Source of the DNA: Halogeometricum sp. S1BR25-6
GTDB lineage: Archaea > Halobacteriota > Halobacteria > Halobacteriales > Haloferacaceae
NCBI RefSeq assembly: GCF_031624495.1
Contig: NZ_JAMQOP010000002.1
Location: 620,001 to 684,000, forward strand
Direction: 5' to 3'
Length of the DNA: 64,000 nt
Shown here: one piece after another, positions 42,351 to 50,355 of the stretch
Layout of the letters: the number at the start of each line of letters is the position of its first letter
How positions within the stretch are numbered: position 1 is the stretch's first letter
Made by a program: the position numbers and the translations under genes
The notes under the pieces: model-generated
Told to the model about the DNA's origin: nothing
Seen by the model: only the letters and a program-made list of their open reading frames with translations
Database searches by the model: none

Positions 42351-43031
42351 ACGAACGAGGAGGCAGGGGTGAGAGTACGTCTGGACATCTGGCACCCCGA
42401 CTGCTGGACGCTGGAGGTGACCGAAAAGGCGAACGGCGGCCTCCTCGGCCACGGCGTCCACGAGATAGACGGGTTGGCGAACGGGCGGTTCACCGCCTAC
42501 GCCGATTCGACCGAGGAACTCGACGAACTGGTCGACGCCGTCCGCAGTTCCCCGCTGACCGAGTCGGTGTGGGAGACGGGCGAGTTCGACGACGAGGCGG
42601 TGCCGGGAAGCGCGACGCGCGGCATCGTCGTCCGGTACGACCTGAACAACTCCATCAACGACGCCCTCGTCTCTCGGGGGTTCATCCCCGACGAACCGGT
42701 GCGGATGCAGGACGGCCGCGAGCAGTGGACGGTGCTCGTCCACGAGTCGCGCAACACGGTCCACGAGCGGTTGGAGGCGATTCGAGCCGAGAAGGGCGCC
42801 GACGTCCGCGTCGAACTCATCACCGCGCCGAAGGGCGGTACCGGGCTGTTCCGGACGGACGCCCTCTCCGAGCGCCAACGCGAGGTGTACGAGTTGGCCC
42901 GCCGGCGGGGCTACTACGCGTGGCCCAGAGAGACCAGCGCGGCCGAACTCGCCGCGGAGGTCGGCGTCTCGAAGGCGACGCTGCTCGAACACCTGCGGAA
43001 GGCCGAGTCGAAACTGCTCGGCGGCGACTGA
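42348..43031 (+). CDS. HTH-10 family transcriptional regulator
   Basis: A 227-residue regulator with an N-terminal sensor-like domain beginning GVRVRLDIWHPDCWTLEVTE and a C-terminal HTH-10 domain: LSERQREVYELARRRGYYAW, then SAAELAAEVGVSKATLLEHL and RKAESKLLGG. The conserved early run HPDCWTLEVTE is typical of a haloarchaeal subgroup that may bind a ligand through Cys or His. The ATG at 42348 is chosen; a 5-codon ORF precedes it. It is followed by an APC permease on the same strand, 70 bases away, a plausible target. Confidence 0.9.
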   Translation: MTNEEAGVRVRLDIWHPDCWTLEVTEKANGGLLGHGVHEIDGLANGRFTAYADSTEELDELVDAVRSSPLTESVWETGEFDDEAVPGSATRGIVVRYDLNNSINDALVSRGFIPDEPVRMQDGREQWTVLVHESRNTVHERLEAIRAEKGADVRVELITAPKGGTGLFRTDALSERQREVYELARRRGYYAWPRETSAAELAAEVGVSKATLLEHLRKAESKLLGGD

Positions 43032-43101
43032 CTCGGGTCGCGGAGGGACCCTCTCATGAGAGGGAGGGGGCATTTACCGGGTGAGAGTCCCATGCGAACA
43101 T

Positions 43102-44502
43102 ATGTCATCGGTGGACGTAAACGACGGGCGGAGCCTCTCGCGCGACATCGGTCTGTTGGGGGCCGTGAGCACGGTCGTCGCGGGAACGCTCGGCGCGGGA
43201 CTGTTCGTCACGCTGGGGACGGCGAGTTCGACGACGGGGCCGAGTGTCATCCTCGTCGTCGTCGCCTCCGGCCTGCTCGCGATGTGCATCGCGCTGAACT
43301 ACGGCTGGATGGCGACGATATTCCCGGCGGCCGCCGGGTCGTACGCCTACGTCTCGCGAACGTTCGACAGCCGCCTCCCCGGCTTTCTCGTCACGTGGTC
43401 GAAGTGGCTGGGGTACATGGCCGCCGACGCCGTGTTGGCGCTCGGGTTCGGGAGCTACTTGCAGGTGTTCTACCCCTCCGTCGACCCAGCCCTCGCCGGA
43501 TTCGGGCTGCTGACGGTGCTCTTTCTCGTGAACCTCGTCGGCTCGAAGGGGTACAGCGTCTCGCAGAACATCATCTTCGGGTTCCTCATCCTCTCCATCC
43601 TCGTCCTCGTCGTCCCCGGACTGGCGAACGTCGATACGGCCAACTACCGGCCGTTCTTCACCGGGGGCTTCGACGGCTTCATCGCCGCGGCGGTACCCCT
43701 GTTCTACGCCTACATCGGCATCGCCGTCGCCGGGCAGATGGGCGCGGAGGTGAAGAACCCCTCGCGCAACCTCCCCCTCGCGATGGCCGGCGGGACGGCC
43801 ATCCTCATCGTCCTGTACGTGCTGACCTCGGTGGTCATCTACGGCGTCGTCTCCGACTACACCGTGCTCGCGGACTCGGCCCGCCCCCTCGCCACTGCGG
43901 CGGAGGCGTTCCTCGGCGACACCGGCACGACCATCGTCGCTATCGGTGGTCTGCTGGCCACCGCCTCCTCCGTCCACGCGGTGATGGCGGCTGGCATCAA
44001 GATGCCCTACTCGTGGGCGTGGGACGAGGTGTTCCCCAAGAAGTTCTCGGAGGTGTCCGACCGCTTCGGCACGCCCCACTGGTCGCTTCTCACCCTCTAC
44101 CTCGTCGCCTCCGGGCTGACGTTCTGGAGTACCGGTCTGAGTCAAGCCATCGGTATCGCCACGTTCAGCTACCTCATCGCCTATGCCGCCGTCTCGGTGA
44201 CGGTGCTGTACGTCCTCTTCACGGGGTCGTCGCTCGCGGACGAGGCGGGGTTCACCCGCCCCGTCCTCCTCGGCGCCACGGGCCTCGTCGGCGCCCTCGG
44301 CGCGGGCGGCCTCCTCACGCAGGCGTATCAGGGGTCGCTGTCCATCTACGTCCCCTGGATTCTGGTCGGCATCGTCATCTTCGCCGTCTACTGGTACCGC
44401 GGACAGCAAAAGGAGGTGGACGTGGAGGCCATCCTCGCGACGCTTCCGGGCGTGCCGTCCGACGAGTACGACCCGGCGATTCGGAGGACCGGCGATGACT
44501 GA
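43102..44502 (+). CDS. APC family amino acid permease
   Basis: A 466-residue, 12-helix secondary transporter of the amino acid-polyamine-organocation superfamily. The helix 1 signature LLGAVSTVVAGTLGAGLFVT leads, followed by VPLFYAYIGIAVAGQMGAEV with the conserved Glu, typical of amino acid carriers in archaea. The substrate is unknown. The start at ATG 43102 (MSSVDVNDGRSLSRD) is preferred over an in-frame GTG at 43081. It overlaps the M20 peptidase gene by 8 bases, pointing to uptake followed by hydrolysis of an amino acid derivative. Confidence 0.92.
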   Translation: MSSVDVNDGRSLSRDIGLLGAVSTVVAGTLGAGLFVTLGTASSTTGPSVILVVVASGLLAMCIALNYGWMATIFPAAAGSYAYVSRTFDSRLPGFLVTWSKWLGYMAADAVLALGFGSYLQVFYPSVDPALAGFGLLTVLFLVNLVGSKGYSVSQNIIFGFLILSILVLVVPGLANVDTANYRPFFTGGFDGFIAAAVPLFYAYIGIAVAGQMGAEVKNPSRNLPLAMAGGTAILIVLYVLTSVVIYGVVSDYTVLADSARPLATAAEAFLGDTGTTIVAIGGLLATASSVHAVMAAGIKMPYSWAWDEVFPKKFSEVSDRFGTPHWSLLTLYLVASGLTFWSTGLSQAIGIATFSYLIAYAAVSVTVLYVLFTGSSLADEAGFTRPVLLGATGLVGALGAGGLLTQAYQGSLSIYVPWILVGIVIFAVYWYRGQQKEVDVEAILATLPGVPSDEYDPAIRRTGDD

Positions 44503-45715
44503 CTCGAACGCCGGGAACGACCCCGCGCCGACGGTCGACCCCGACGAGACAATCGACCTGCTACAGGAACTCGTGCGCATCCCGAGCCCCTACTTCGAGG
44601 AGGCCGAGATAACGGAGTTCGTCTACGACTGGTTGGCCGAACGCGGCCACGGCCCCGAGTACCACCACGTCTCCGAACCGGACATCACCGAGTACGAGGG
44701 CGACAACGTCCTCGCGCGTCTGGAGGGGTCGGACCCGGAGGCGCCGACGCTCCTCCTCAACGCTCACGTGGACACGGTGAAACTCGTCGAAGACTGGGAG
44801 GAGGACCCCTGCTCGGGGCGCGTCGAGGATGGCAAACTGTACGGGCAGGGCGCCTGCGACATGAAGGGCGGCCTCGCGGCGGTGATGACGGCGTTCGACG
44901 CCCTCTCCAAACGCGAACTCGCGGGCGACGTGCTCCTCACCGCCGTCGTCGACGAGGAGGGGCCGTACGGCCTCGGCACGGACAGACTGATTCGGGACGG
45001 CTACACCGACGACTGCGACGCCGCCGTCGTCACCGAACCCGGCCCCATCCTCGCGCAGTCGGAGATAGAGAACCCCGCGCTCCTCCTCGGCGCGCGCGGG
45101 CGGGTGTTCTACGACATCGAGGTTCGCGGGAAAGCGGCCCACGGCTCTCAACCCGAGAAGGGCGTCAACGCCGTCGTCGACGCCGGGCGACTCGCCGCCG
45201 CCTTAGACGACTTGGAGACGGGCGACCACCCGAAACTCGGGTCGGGGTCGGTCTGTCCGCTGAAAATCGAGGGCGGGAGCCAGACGCTGTCGGTGCCCGA
45301 GCGCGCCCGCCTGATGGTCGACCGACACGTCGTCGTCGGGGAGACGAAGGAGACGGCCCGCGCGGACGCCGAACGCGTCGTCGACGAACTGGAGTTAGAG
45401 AGCGAGGTGGGTATCGGATTCAGAGAGGCGCCCGACCCGGGTATCGTCTACGGGCCGTACGTCACCGACGAGGACCACCCGCTGGTGACCTCGCTGTCGG
45501 AGGCGGCGCGGTCCGTCTGCGGCGTCGACCCCGCCTACGGCTACTTCTCCAGCGTCGGCGACTTCAACTACCTCGGGGACCGCGCGGACCTGCCGACCGT
45601 CATTCTCGGCCCCGACGGCGAGAACATCCACGGGGCGGGCGAGTTCGTCTACACCGACGAGGTGGTCGAAGTGGCCGACATCGTGGCCGATGCGGCGGTT
45701 CGGTTCTGCGGCTGA
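44495..45715 (+). CDS. M20 family metallopeptidase/deacylase
   Basis: A 406-residue zinc amidohydrolase of the ArgE/DapE/M20 family, which cleaves N-acyl amino acids or small peptides. The metal ligands are in LLNAHVDTVK (His-x-Asp), GQGACDMKGGLA (Asp), VVDEEGPYGLG (Glu-Glu) and the final NIHGAGEFV (His). The dimerisation lid begins GRVFYDIEVRGKAAHGSQPE. It could be a succinyl-diaminopimelate desuccinylase, acetylornithine deacetylase or peptidase. The overlap with an amino acid permease suggests a catabolic acylase or peptidase acting on imported substrate. Confidence 0.92.
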   Translation: MTDSNAGNDPAPTVDPDETIDLLQELVRIPSPYFEEAEITEFVYDWLAERGHGPEYHHVSEPDITEYEGDNVLARLEGSDPEAPTLLLNAHVDTVKLVEDWEEDPCSGRVEDGKLYGQGACDMKGGLAAVMTAFDALSKRELAGDVLLTAVVDEEGPYGLGTDRLIRDGYTDDCDAAVVTEPGPILAQSEIENPALLLGARGRVFYDIEVRGKAAHGSQPEKGVNAVVDAGRLAAALDDLETGDHPKLGSGSVCPLKIEGGSQTLSVPERARLMVDRHVVVGETKETARADAERVVDELELESEVGIGFREAPDPGIVYGPYVTDEDHPLVTSLSEAARSVCGVDPAYGYFSSVGDFNYLGDRADLPTVILGPDGENIHGAGEFVYTDEVVEVADIVADAAVRFCG

Positions 45716-45733
45716 ACGGTCGGAGGCGGCCGC

Positions 45734-46384
45734 TCAGTCCTCGTCCTCGTTCAGCGGGTCCGCTAACGCTTCTTCGATGTCGACGTCGCCGGAGAGCATC
45801 TCGAAGGTGACGCCGTGGGTGGCCTCCTCTTCGAGGGCGGCGAGGAGCGTCCGCGCCACGTCGACGCGGGGCACGTCGCCGTCCCGCCGGTCGATGCTCT
45901 CGCCCGTCCGAATCCGGCCGGTTCCCTCCTCGTTGGTCAGGGCGCCCGGCCGGACGATGGTATACGTCAGGTCGCTCTCGCGGAGGCGTTCGTCCGCCTC
46001 GGCCTTCGCCCGCAGGTACTCTCTGAGCGCCTCCGGGGAGTCCTCGGGCGCGTCGGCGTTCATCGCGCTGAGCATGACGAACCGGTCGACGCCGGCCGAC
46101 TCGCACGCCTCCATCAGGTTCACCGCGCCGTCGCGGTCGACGCCCCACACGTCGTCGCCGCCGGACCCCGCAGCGAAGATAACGGCGTCGACGCCTTCGA
46201 CGGCGCGGGAGACGTCTTCGGGGTCGGTGAGGTCCGCGTGGGCCGCTTCGATACCGAGGTCCTCGATGTCGGACATCTGGTCCTCCGCGCGAACCATCCC
46301 GACGCCGTTGTGGTCGCTCTCGCCGAGGAGTTCCGAGGCGTGCTGTCCGACCTGCCCGTGAGCACCGGCTAGGAGTACGTGCAT
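45734..46384 (-). CDS. NAD(P)-binding protein, NmrA/atypical SDR type
   Basis: A 216-residue atypical short-chain dehydrogenase. The Rossmann nucleotide site is MHVLLAGAHGQVGQHASELL (GxxGxxG at residues 7-13). GVDAVIFAAGSGGDD and FVMLSAMNADAPEDS are typical of the SDR_a5/NAD(P)H-binding group (PF13460), and LTYTIVRPGALTNEEGTGRI is the family substrate-binding loop. The classic YxxxK pair appears as REYLRAKAEADE. It probably acts as an oxidoreductase or a redox-sensing protein. Start at ATG 46384. It is convergent with the M20 gene and divergent from DoxX. Confidence 0.9.
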   Translation of the reverse strand: MHVLLAGAHGQVGQHASELLGESDHNGVGMVRAEDQMSDIEDLGIEAAHADLTDPEDVSRAVEGVDAVIFAAGSGGDDVWGVDRDGAVNLMEACESAGVDRFVMLSAMNADAPEDSPEALREYLRAKAEADERLRESDLTYTIVRPGALTNEEGTGRIRTGESIDRRDGDVPRVDVARTLLAALEEEATHGVTFEMLSGDVDIEEALADPLNEDED

Positions 46385-46514
46385 CGTGTTCGGCCACGTT
46401 CGGTCGGCGCGGGCAAGACGCTGTCGCCCCCGAAAGCGCGGGACCGCCCGCCGGGGGACCAGTACCGTTCGCTGAAAAACATCTATTTGGTGTGACGCGA
46501 AACATCCGAGTGCC

Positions 46515-47072
46515 ATGTCAACAAGAAACGCACTAAGGGCGGAGGTGCTGGGCAGAGACGTGTCGTTCGACTACTCCGAGGGATGGGTCGCCTACTCCAT
46601 CCTCACGCTTCGGTTGGCGATGGGGTGGGTGCTGTTCCAGGGCGGTATCGTGAAGGTGCTCGACCCCTCGTGGACCGCCGCCGGATTCCTGTTGAACGGC
46701 GTCCCCGAGGGGAACCCGCTCGGCGGGTTCTGGGCGATGTTGGCGAACCAGTACATCGGCGTCATCGACCCGCTGAACGCGTGGGGACTGACGCTGACGG
46801 GACTGGCGCTGATGCTGGGCGCCGCCGTCAGGTGGTCGGCGTTCTGGGGCGCGGTGATGATGCTGTTCTACTGGGCCGCCGCGCTGACCGGCGGGCCGAT
46901 GCAGGGACTGCCCGTCGCACACGGGTGGGTCGTCGACGACCACCTCGTCTACGCCCTCCTGTTGTTCGGCCTCGGCGCGTGGGGTGCGGGTCGCATCCTC
47001 GGCGTCGACGCCTTCCTCGAACGGACCGAGTTCGTGCAGAACAACCGCTGGCTCAGGTACGTTCTCGGGTGA
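46515..47072 (+). CDS. DoxX family membrane protein
   Basis: A 185-residue protein with four hydrophobic helices of the DoxX/DoxD-like family: LRLAMGWVLFQGGIVKVLDP, FWAMLANQYIGVIDPLNAWG, LTLTGLALMLGAAVRWSAFW and a last helix region. In the thermoacidophile Acidianus, DoxD is part of thiosulfate:quinone oxidoreductase; in most archaea DoxX proteins are uncharacterised. FQGGIVKVLDPSWTAAGFL is the typical entry motif. Confidence 0.9.
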   Translation: MSTRNALRAEVLGRDVSFDYSEGWVAYSILTLRLAMGWVLFQGGIVKVLDPSWTAAGFLLNGVPEGNPLGGFWAMLANQYIGVIDPLNAWGLTLTGLALMLGAAVRWSAFWGAVMMLFYWAAALTGGPMQGLPVAHGWVVDDHLVYALLLFGLGAWGAGRILGVDAFLERTEFVQNNRWLRYVLG

Positions 47073-47124
47073 GGGCGCCGGGGGCGACCGAAACTATACG
47101 TTCCCGGTCGTTCGCTGAACGCGT

Positions 47125-47889
47125 ATGCGAGTAGCGCGCATCCGAACGGCCGACGGGAGCATCGAGACGGGCGAGTACGAGGACGGCGTCGTCACCGTCG
47201 ACGGCGACACGTATTCCGTCGACTACGAGGCGAACGGAGACCGCGAGAGAACGGGAGAGACCGCTGCCGAGGCGACGCTGCTCGCGCCCTGCGAGCCGTC
47301 GGCGTTCTACTGCGTCGGCCGGAACTACGCGGCGACGGTCGACCAGATGAACTACGAGGTGCCCGACGAACCCGACTGGTTCATCAAACCGCCGACATCG
47401 CTTCTCGACCCCGGCGCCGACGTCGTCTACCCCTCGTGGTGCGACCGACTGACGTACGCCGGCGAGTTGGCCGCCGTCGTGGACGAGACGTGTCACGACC
47501 TGTCGGTCGGGGAGGTAGACGAGGCGGTCCGCGGCTACACGATACTGAACGACCTCGACGCCATCGACCAACCGAAGCGGACGGCCAGAAAGGCGTTCGA
47601 CGGGTCCGCACCGCTCGGGCCGTGGATAGAGACGGACGTCGACCCGACCGACCTCGACATGACGACGCACGTCGGCGGGGAACTGCGGCAGGAGGCGAAC
47701 ACGGGCGAGATGCTGTTCGGCCCGCGCGAAATCGTCTCGTTTCTCTCCGAGCGGTACACGTTCCGCCCGGGCGACGTGATAGCCTTCGGGAGTCCGGCGA
47801 ACCCCGGCGACGTGGAACCCGGCGACGACGTAGAGATGTGGTACGAGGGAATCGGGACGCTCCGAAACCGGGTGGTCACACCGGAGTGA
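47125..47889 (+). CDS. Fumarylacetoacetate hydrolase-fold protein
   Basis: A 254-residue FAH family enzyme (acylpyruvase, hydratase or decarboxylase class). The family entry YCVGRNYAATVDQMNYEVPD and FIKPPTSLLDPGADVVYP are present, followed by the metal-binding YAGELAAVVD (Glu-x-Glu type reduced to E-L-A-A), YTILNDLDAIDQ (Asp) and the ending GTGSPANPG-like DVIAFGSPANPGDVEPGDDV. The metal centre looks slightly altered at the first acidic pair, so activity is uncertain. The substrate is unknown. It follows DoxX by 52 bases. Confidence 0.88.
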   Translation: MRVARIRTADGSIETGEYEDGVVTVDGDTYSVDYEANGDRERTGETAAEATLLAPCEPSAFYCVGRNYAATVDQMNYEVPDEPDWFIKPPTSLLDPGADVVYPSWCDRLTYAGELAAVVDETCHDLSVGEVDEAVRGYTILNDLDAIDQPKRTARKAFDGSAPLGPWIETDVDPTDLDMTTHVGGELRQEANTGEMLFGPREIVSFLSERYTFRPGDVIAFGSPANPGDVEPGDDVEMWYEGIGTLRNRVVTPE

Positions 47890-47966
47890 ACGTCCCGCGC
47901 AGCGGAACCGCGCGAACGTACTTCACGAACTTTTATTATCTATCCCGAAGAGATGAGAGGTAACTC

Positions 47967-47993
47967 ATGTCGGTCGTACCCGTACGCGCGTAA
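47967..47993 (+). CDS. Eight-codon ORF in the leader of the 72-residue gene
   Basis: ATG TCG GTC GTA CCC GTA CGC GCG TAA, preceded by GAGAGGT, a possible ribosome site, and a TTTTATTATC box near 47930. It begins 81 bases before the GTG of the next gene. It may be a leader peptide or just a chance ORF. Nothing else is seen in the 158-base gap. Confidence 0.25.
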   Translation: MSVVPVRA

Positions 47994-48047
47994 CTCTCCT
48001 CGAAGGGCGAACAGACGGACGACCGACCCGCGACACCTCCCGAACAC

Positions 48048-48266
48048 GTGAGCACGAACACCCGCACGACGACCGAATCGCAGACGACCGCCACCCGACC
48101 GACGCCGACGGACGCCCGTTCGGCCGACCCCGCGTCCGCCGACGCGACGCCGGAGACGACCGACGACGCCGCCTCGTGGGTCGCCCGCTGTCAACGGCAG
48201 TTCGACGGGAGCGACAGGGACCGCCTCCGCAACCTCGCGGACGCGGAGAACGAGGCGATGCCGTAG
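48048..48266 (+). CDS. Small hypothetical protein, Thr/Ala-rich with conserved-looking tail
   Basis: A 72-residue acidic, Thr/Pro/Asp-rich protein that starts at a GTG. The C-terminal half, SWVARCQRQFDGSDRDRLRN followed by LADAENEAMP, looks like a short structured helix with a single Cys, while the N-terminal half is disordered. No family is recognised. Codon use is haloarchaeal (third-position G or C), which supports coding. It is the last gene before the inserted element. Confidence 0.5.
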   Translation: MSTNTRTTTESQTTATRPTPTDARSADPASADATPETTDDAASWVARCQRQFDGSDRDRLRNLADAENEAMP

Positions 48267-48413
48267 CCGTCTGGTTCCCCACGCACCGACGGCCTCTCGG
48301 AACGCTCTTGCCGGTGGGTCCGATATCGCCGCACGGCCGATGACGAGGCCACCGTTCCGAGTCGGGGTGGCACCCGACGGTGACGAACCCTATGAGTGCC
48401 GAGGCCGACTTTC

Positions 48414-48421
48414 CGTGCGGA
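48414..48421. repeat. Left flanking direct repeat (target duplication)
   Basis: CGTGCGGA directly before the left terminal repeat. It matches TGTGCGGA at 50305-50312 in 7 of 8 positions, and the seven inner bases GTGCGGA are exact. Confidence 0.55.
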
Positions 48422-48480
48422 GGCCCTTGTTGAATCCTCTGCTGGTCACAGTTTGTCAAGAGCGTGCTGAATACAGAGCG
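48422..48480 (+). repeat. Left terminal inverted repeat of the element
   Basis: Begins GGCCCTTGTTGAATCCTCTG and ends GTGCTGAATACAGAGCG. The last part matches the right end in 16 of 17 positions (GTGCTGAGTACAGAGCG there), and the outer 17 bases match with two small gaps. Confidence 0.65.
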
Positions 48481-48661
48481 CGAGTCGGCCTGGACGCGAG
48501 TCCATCTGACGAGTTCCGTGGCTCACCCGTGAATCTCGATGACTCGTCGACCGTGAGCCACCGCTGTAGGAGACGACCTGTTCTGGAGACATAACGTCCG
48601 ATACCGCGCCACAGAACGCACAGGAACTCGTCTCCAGACCAGTCGAACGTTCGGACGACAA
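48446..48661 (-). CDS. Candidate small zinc-finger-like ORF inside the element
   Basis: A minus-strand frame of 71 codons with a TTG start, containing SSCAFCGAVSDVM near the N-terminus and LALCIQHALDKL at the end: a C-x2-C plus C-x2-H arrangement that could bind zinc. A TTTAAAA box (48682-48688) lies about 24 bases upstream, fitting a leaderless mRNA. Against it: no ATG or GTG, weak codon bias, and an overlapping frame (48456-48668, ATG start) that is equally open. The C-terminus runs into the left terminal repeat. Confidence 0.3.
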   Translation of the reverse strand: MSSERSTGLETSSCAFCGAVSDVMSPEQVVSYSGGSRSTSHRDSRVSHGTRQMDSRPGRLALCIQHALDKL

Positions 48662-48694
48662 TCTTCATACTGTCTGCTACCTTTTAAATCGATT

Positions 48695-49498
48695 ATGGAA
48701 ATAGACGACTTCGTTGGCCTTACCCGGCGGTGGCCGGTTCTCGACGGGTTGCGAGACGGCCCACTCGACAGGCGAGAGCTTCAGGAAGCAGTCGGCGTTT
48801 CGCGGCCAACGATCCACCGCCAGCTTCGAGCACTCAGGGACAGTGGGCTGGTGGCGAAACAGAACGGAACCTTCAGCCTCACGCCAGTCGGTGAGCTCGC
48901 AGCTGCCGAGTTCGCCCGGACGTTCGATGCTATGGATACGGTCTCGGCACTGAGCCACGTCACCCCGTGGCTTCCACTCGCGGAGTTCGGCTTCGAGTTC
49001 GACAGGCTCGGAGACGCAGAAATAGCGCTACCACGTCCGAACGACCCGTTCGCGCCGACCAGACGGATGTTACAGACCATCCACGGGGCCGACCACATCC
49101 GTATGCTCACGTACACGTTCCTGCCCGAGGGCGACCCGGCTGCCAGACAGTGCTTCGTTGACGAGGGACAGCACTTCGAGGGAGTCTTGGATTCGACACT
49201 CGTCCGCTCGCTCCTCAACGACCCGGCATCGAGGACTCACCTTCGAGACCTCCTCACCCGAGGGGCCCGCATCGCCATTGCCTCCCAACCCGTACCCCTC
49301 ATCTTGACCATCGCCGACGAGTGGGTCATCATCGGAGCCGTCGACGAGAGTGGGAGTCCCCGGGGGCTGATTGTGACCGACAACGACGTGGTTCGGACGT
49401 GGGCCGAAGAGACAGTCACCGCCTACCACGCCGGAGCCGAGCAGCTCACACCGAGCGCTATCGACATCGGAACGGTGGCGACCGATGGTGGTGAGTGA
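48695..49498 (+). CDS. HTH transcriptional regulator with FilR1-like domain
   Basis: A 267-residue regulator. The N-terminal winged helix is LRDGPLDRRELQEAVGVSRP followed by TIHRQLRALRDSGLVAK (about residues 18-55), then SLTPVGELAAAEF. The C-terminal part (about 150-255), with LVRSLLNDPASRTHLRDLLT and PVPLILTIADEWVIIGAVDE, resembles the FilR1 ligand domain that is widespread in archaea. Its codon use is less biased to G and C at third positions than the neighbouring core genes. It converges with the cupin gene, 18 bases apart. It may control the cupin. Confidence 0.88.
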   Translation: MEIDDFVGLTRRWPVLDGLRDGPLDRRELQEAVGVSRPTIHRQLRALRDSGLVAKQNGTFSLTPVGELAAAEFARTFDAMDTVSALSHVTPWLPLAEFGFEFDRLGDAEIALPRPNDPFAPTRRMLQTIHGADHIRMLTYTFLPEGDPAARQCFVDEGQHFEGVLDSTLVRSLLNDPASRTHLRDLLTRGARIAIASQPVPLILTIADEWVIIGAVDESGSPRGLIVTDNDVVRTWAEETVTAYHAGAEQLTPSAIDIGTVATDGGE

Positions 49499-49516
49499 CC
49501 AGCGAACCACCCGAAC

Positions 49517-50011
49517 TCATGCCACCCGCTCGGGAAGTGGACCCAGAAACTCGAAGCCGTATCGCTCGCCGATAGCGAACACCGACTGGAGTATCTCCTC
49601 TGTGGGCTCGACGGGTTCGGGGAGCGACCGGTCCTCGGTCGGTTGCCCGACCTCCCTGAAGAAGTCCTCTGCACCGCCGGGTGTCATGACGGCGATGACA
49701 CGACAGACTTCGTCGCCCTCGTTGGCGAAGCCGTGGACCTCGCCGCCGGGGACGTAGCCGGACGCTCCCGGGCCGAGCATCCGGTCGCGCCCATCGACGT
49801 GGAGTCGCGCCTCGCCCTCGATGACGTGGAAGACTTCGCTCGGTTCGTGGGTGTGAAGCCCGTTCTCGAACATCGGCGGGACCAGCATGTCGAGCACGAG
49901 GTACTCACCGTTCGTTGTCTCGGCGTCCGCGGTGATGGACAGGGTCGCACCGAGGACGTGGTAGTGTTCTGATTCGGTTCGGCTATCGGGTTCGGGAGTG
50001 TAGTTCGACAT
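49517..50011 (-). CDS. Cupin-domain protein, quercetinase-like
   Basis: A 164-residue single cupin barrel. Motif 1 is HTHEPSEVFHVIEGEARLHV with His-x-His and Glu and motif 2 is PGGEVHGFANEGDEVCRVIA with His, a full metal-binding set. It resembles small dioxygenase-like or sugar-binding cupins; no reaction can be assigned. It is encoded in the inserted element and has the looser codon use of the regulator next to it. The 240 bases between its start and the right repeat hold a near-palindrome (GTTACCCGCT and AGCGGTAAC) and no gene. Confidence 0.88.
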   Translation of the reverse strand: MSNYTPEPDSRTESEHYHVLGATLSITADAETTNGEYLVLDMLVPPMFENGLHTHEPSEVFHVIEGEARLHVDGRDRMLGPGASGYVPGGEVHGFANEGDEVCRVIAVMTPGGAEDFFREVGQPTEDRSLPEPVEPTEEILQSVFAIGERYGFEFLGPLPERVA

Positions 50012-50251
50012 CGTATTCTCTGACGAGGGGGAACGCAGGGGCCGCGTTAGGACGGTGTACCCGCCCGCTTCGTCGACTGTACCGAGACTCCGAGGTGAAT
50101 TGTAGTTACCCGCTGAGACTCTCTCACCCGACGAGACACAGCCTTCCTATCGACGCAAAGTTACTCCCACGAGCGGTAACCTGTAATGAGCAGCGCAGTC
50201 ACGTTCGGTCCAGAAGCGAGCCGATACCGCTGTGTCCGTCTGCTGAATACA

Positions 50252-50304
50252 CGCTCTGTACTCAGCACGCGTTTCTGTCACGACTCAAGGATTTCGACAG
50301 AGCT
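50252..50304 (-). repeat. Right terminal inverted repeat of the element
   Basis: Read inward on the minus strand: AGCTCTGTCGAAATCCTTGA, then GTCGTGACAGAAACGC and GTGCTGAGTACAGAGCG. The inner part is itself a palindrome with the adjacent bases (GCTGAATACACGCTCTGTAC, then TCAGC, 50242-50266), a possible protein-binding site. Confidence 0.65.
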
Positions 50305-50312
50305 TGTGCGGA
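50305..50312. repeat. Right flanking direct repeat (target duplication)
   Basis: TGTGCGGA directly after the right terminal repeat; see the left copy at 48414-48421. Confidence 0.55.
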
Positions 50313-50355
50313 CGTACTCGCGACCGGACCGAGACCCCGAAATCGACTCCGACGG

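Larger units (their letters stand above)
48422..50304. mobile_element. Inserted element with inverted terminal repeats, carrying a regulator and a cupin
   Basis: A 1,883-base segment with different character from its surroundings: visibly lower GC and relaxed third codon positions. The two ends are related imperfect inverted repeats (48422-48480 and 50252-50304), and the outer flanks carry CGTGCGGA (48414-48421) and TGTGCGGA (50305-50312), which look like an 8-bp target duplication with one mismatch. An 8-bp duplication and an end like GGCYCTGTTGAA are features of IS6-type elements, but no transposase is encoded. The cargo is a FilR1-type regulator and a cupin protein. It is inserted in the gap between a small gene and nhaC. 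It may be a non-autonomous transposon or the residue of a composite event. Confidence 0.65.

Noticed and set aside
45734-46384. Frameshift in the SDR gene
   Set aside because: The frame is intact with the nucleotide motif at the very start; the longer upstream frame is antisense-type text.
48340-48594. 84-codon plus frame crossing the left end of the element
   Set aside because: It would span the insertion point, has poor codon bias and no motif.
48456-48668. 70-codon minus frame (ATG start) overlapping the zinc-finger-like frame
   Set aside because: The C-terminal half is Arg/Ser/Thr-rich without structure, and the two frames cannot both be real; no motif supports this one.
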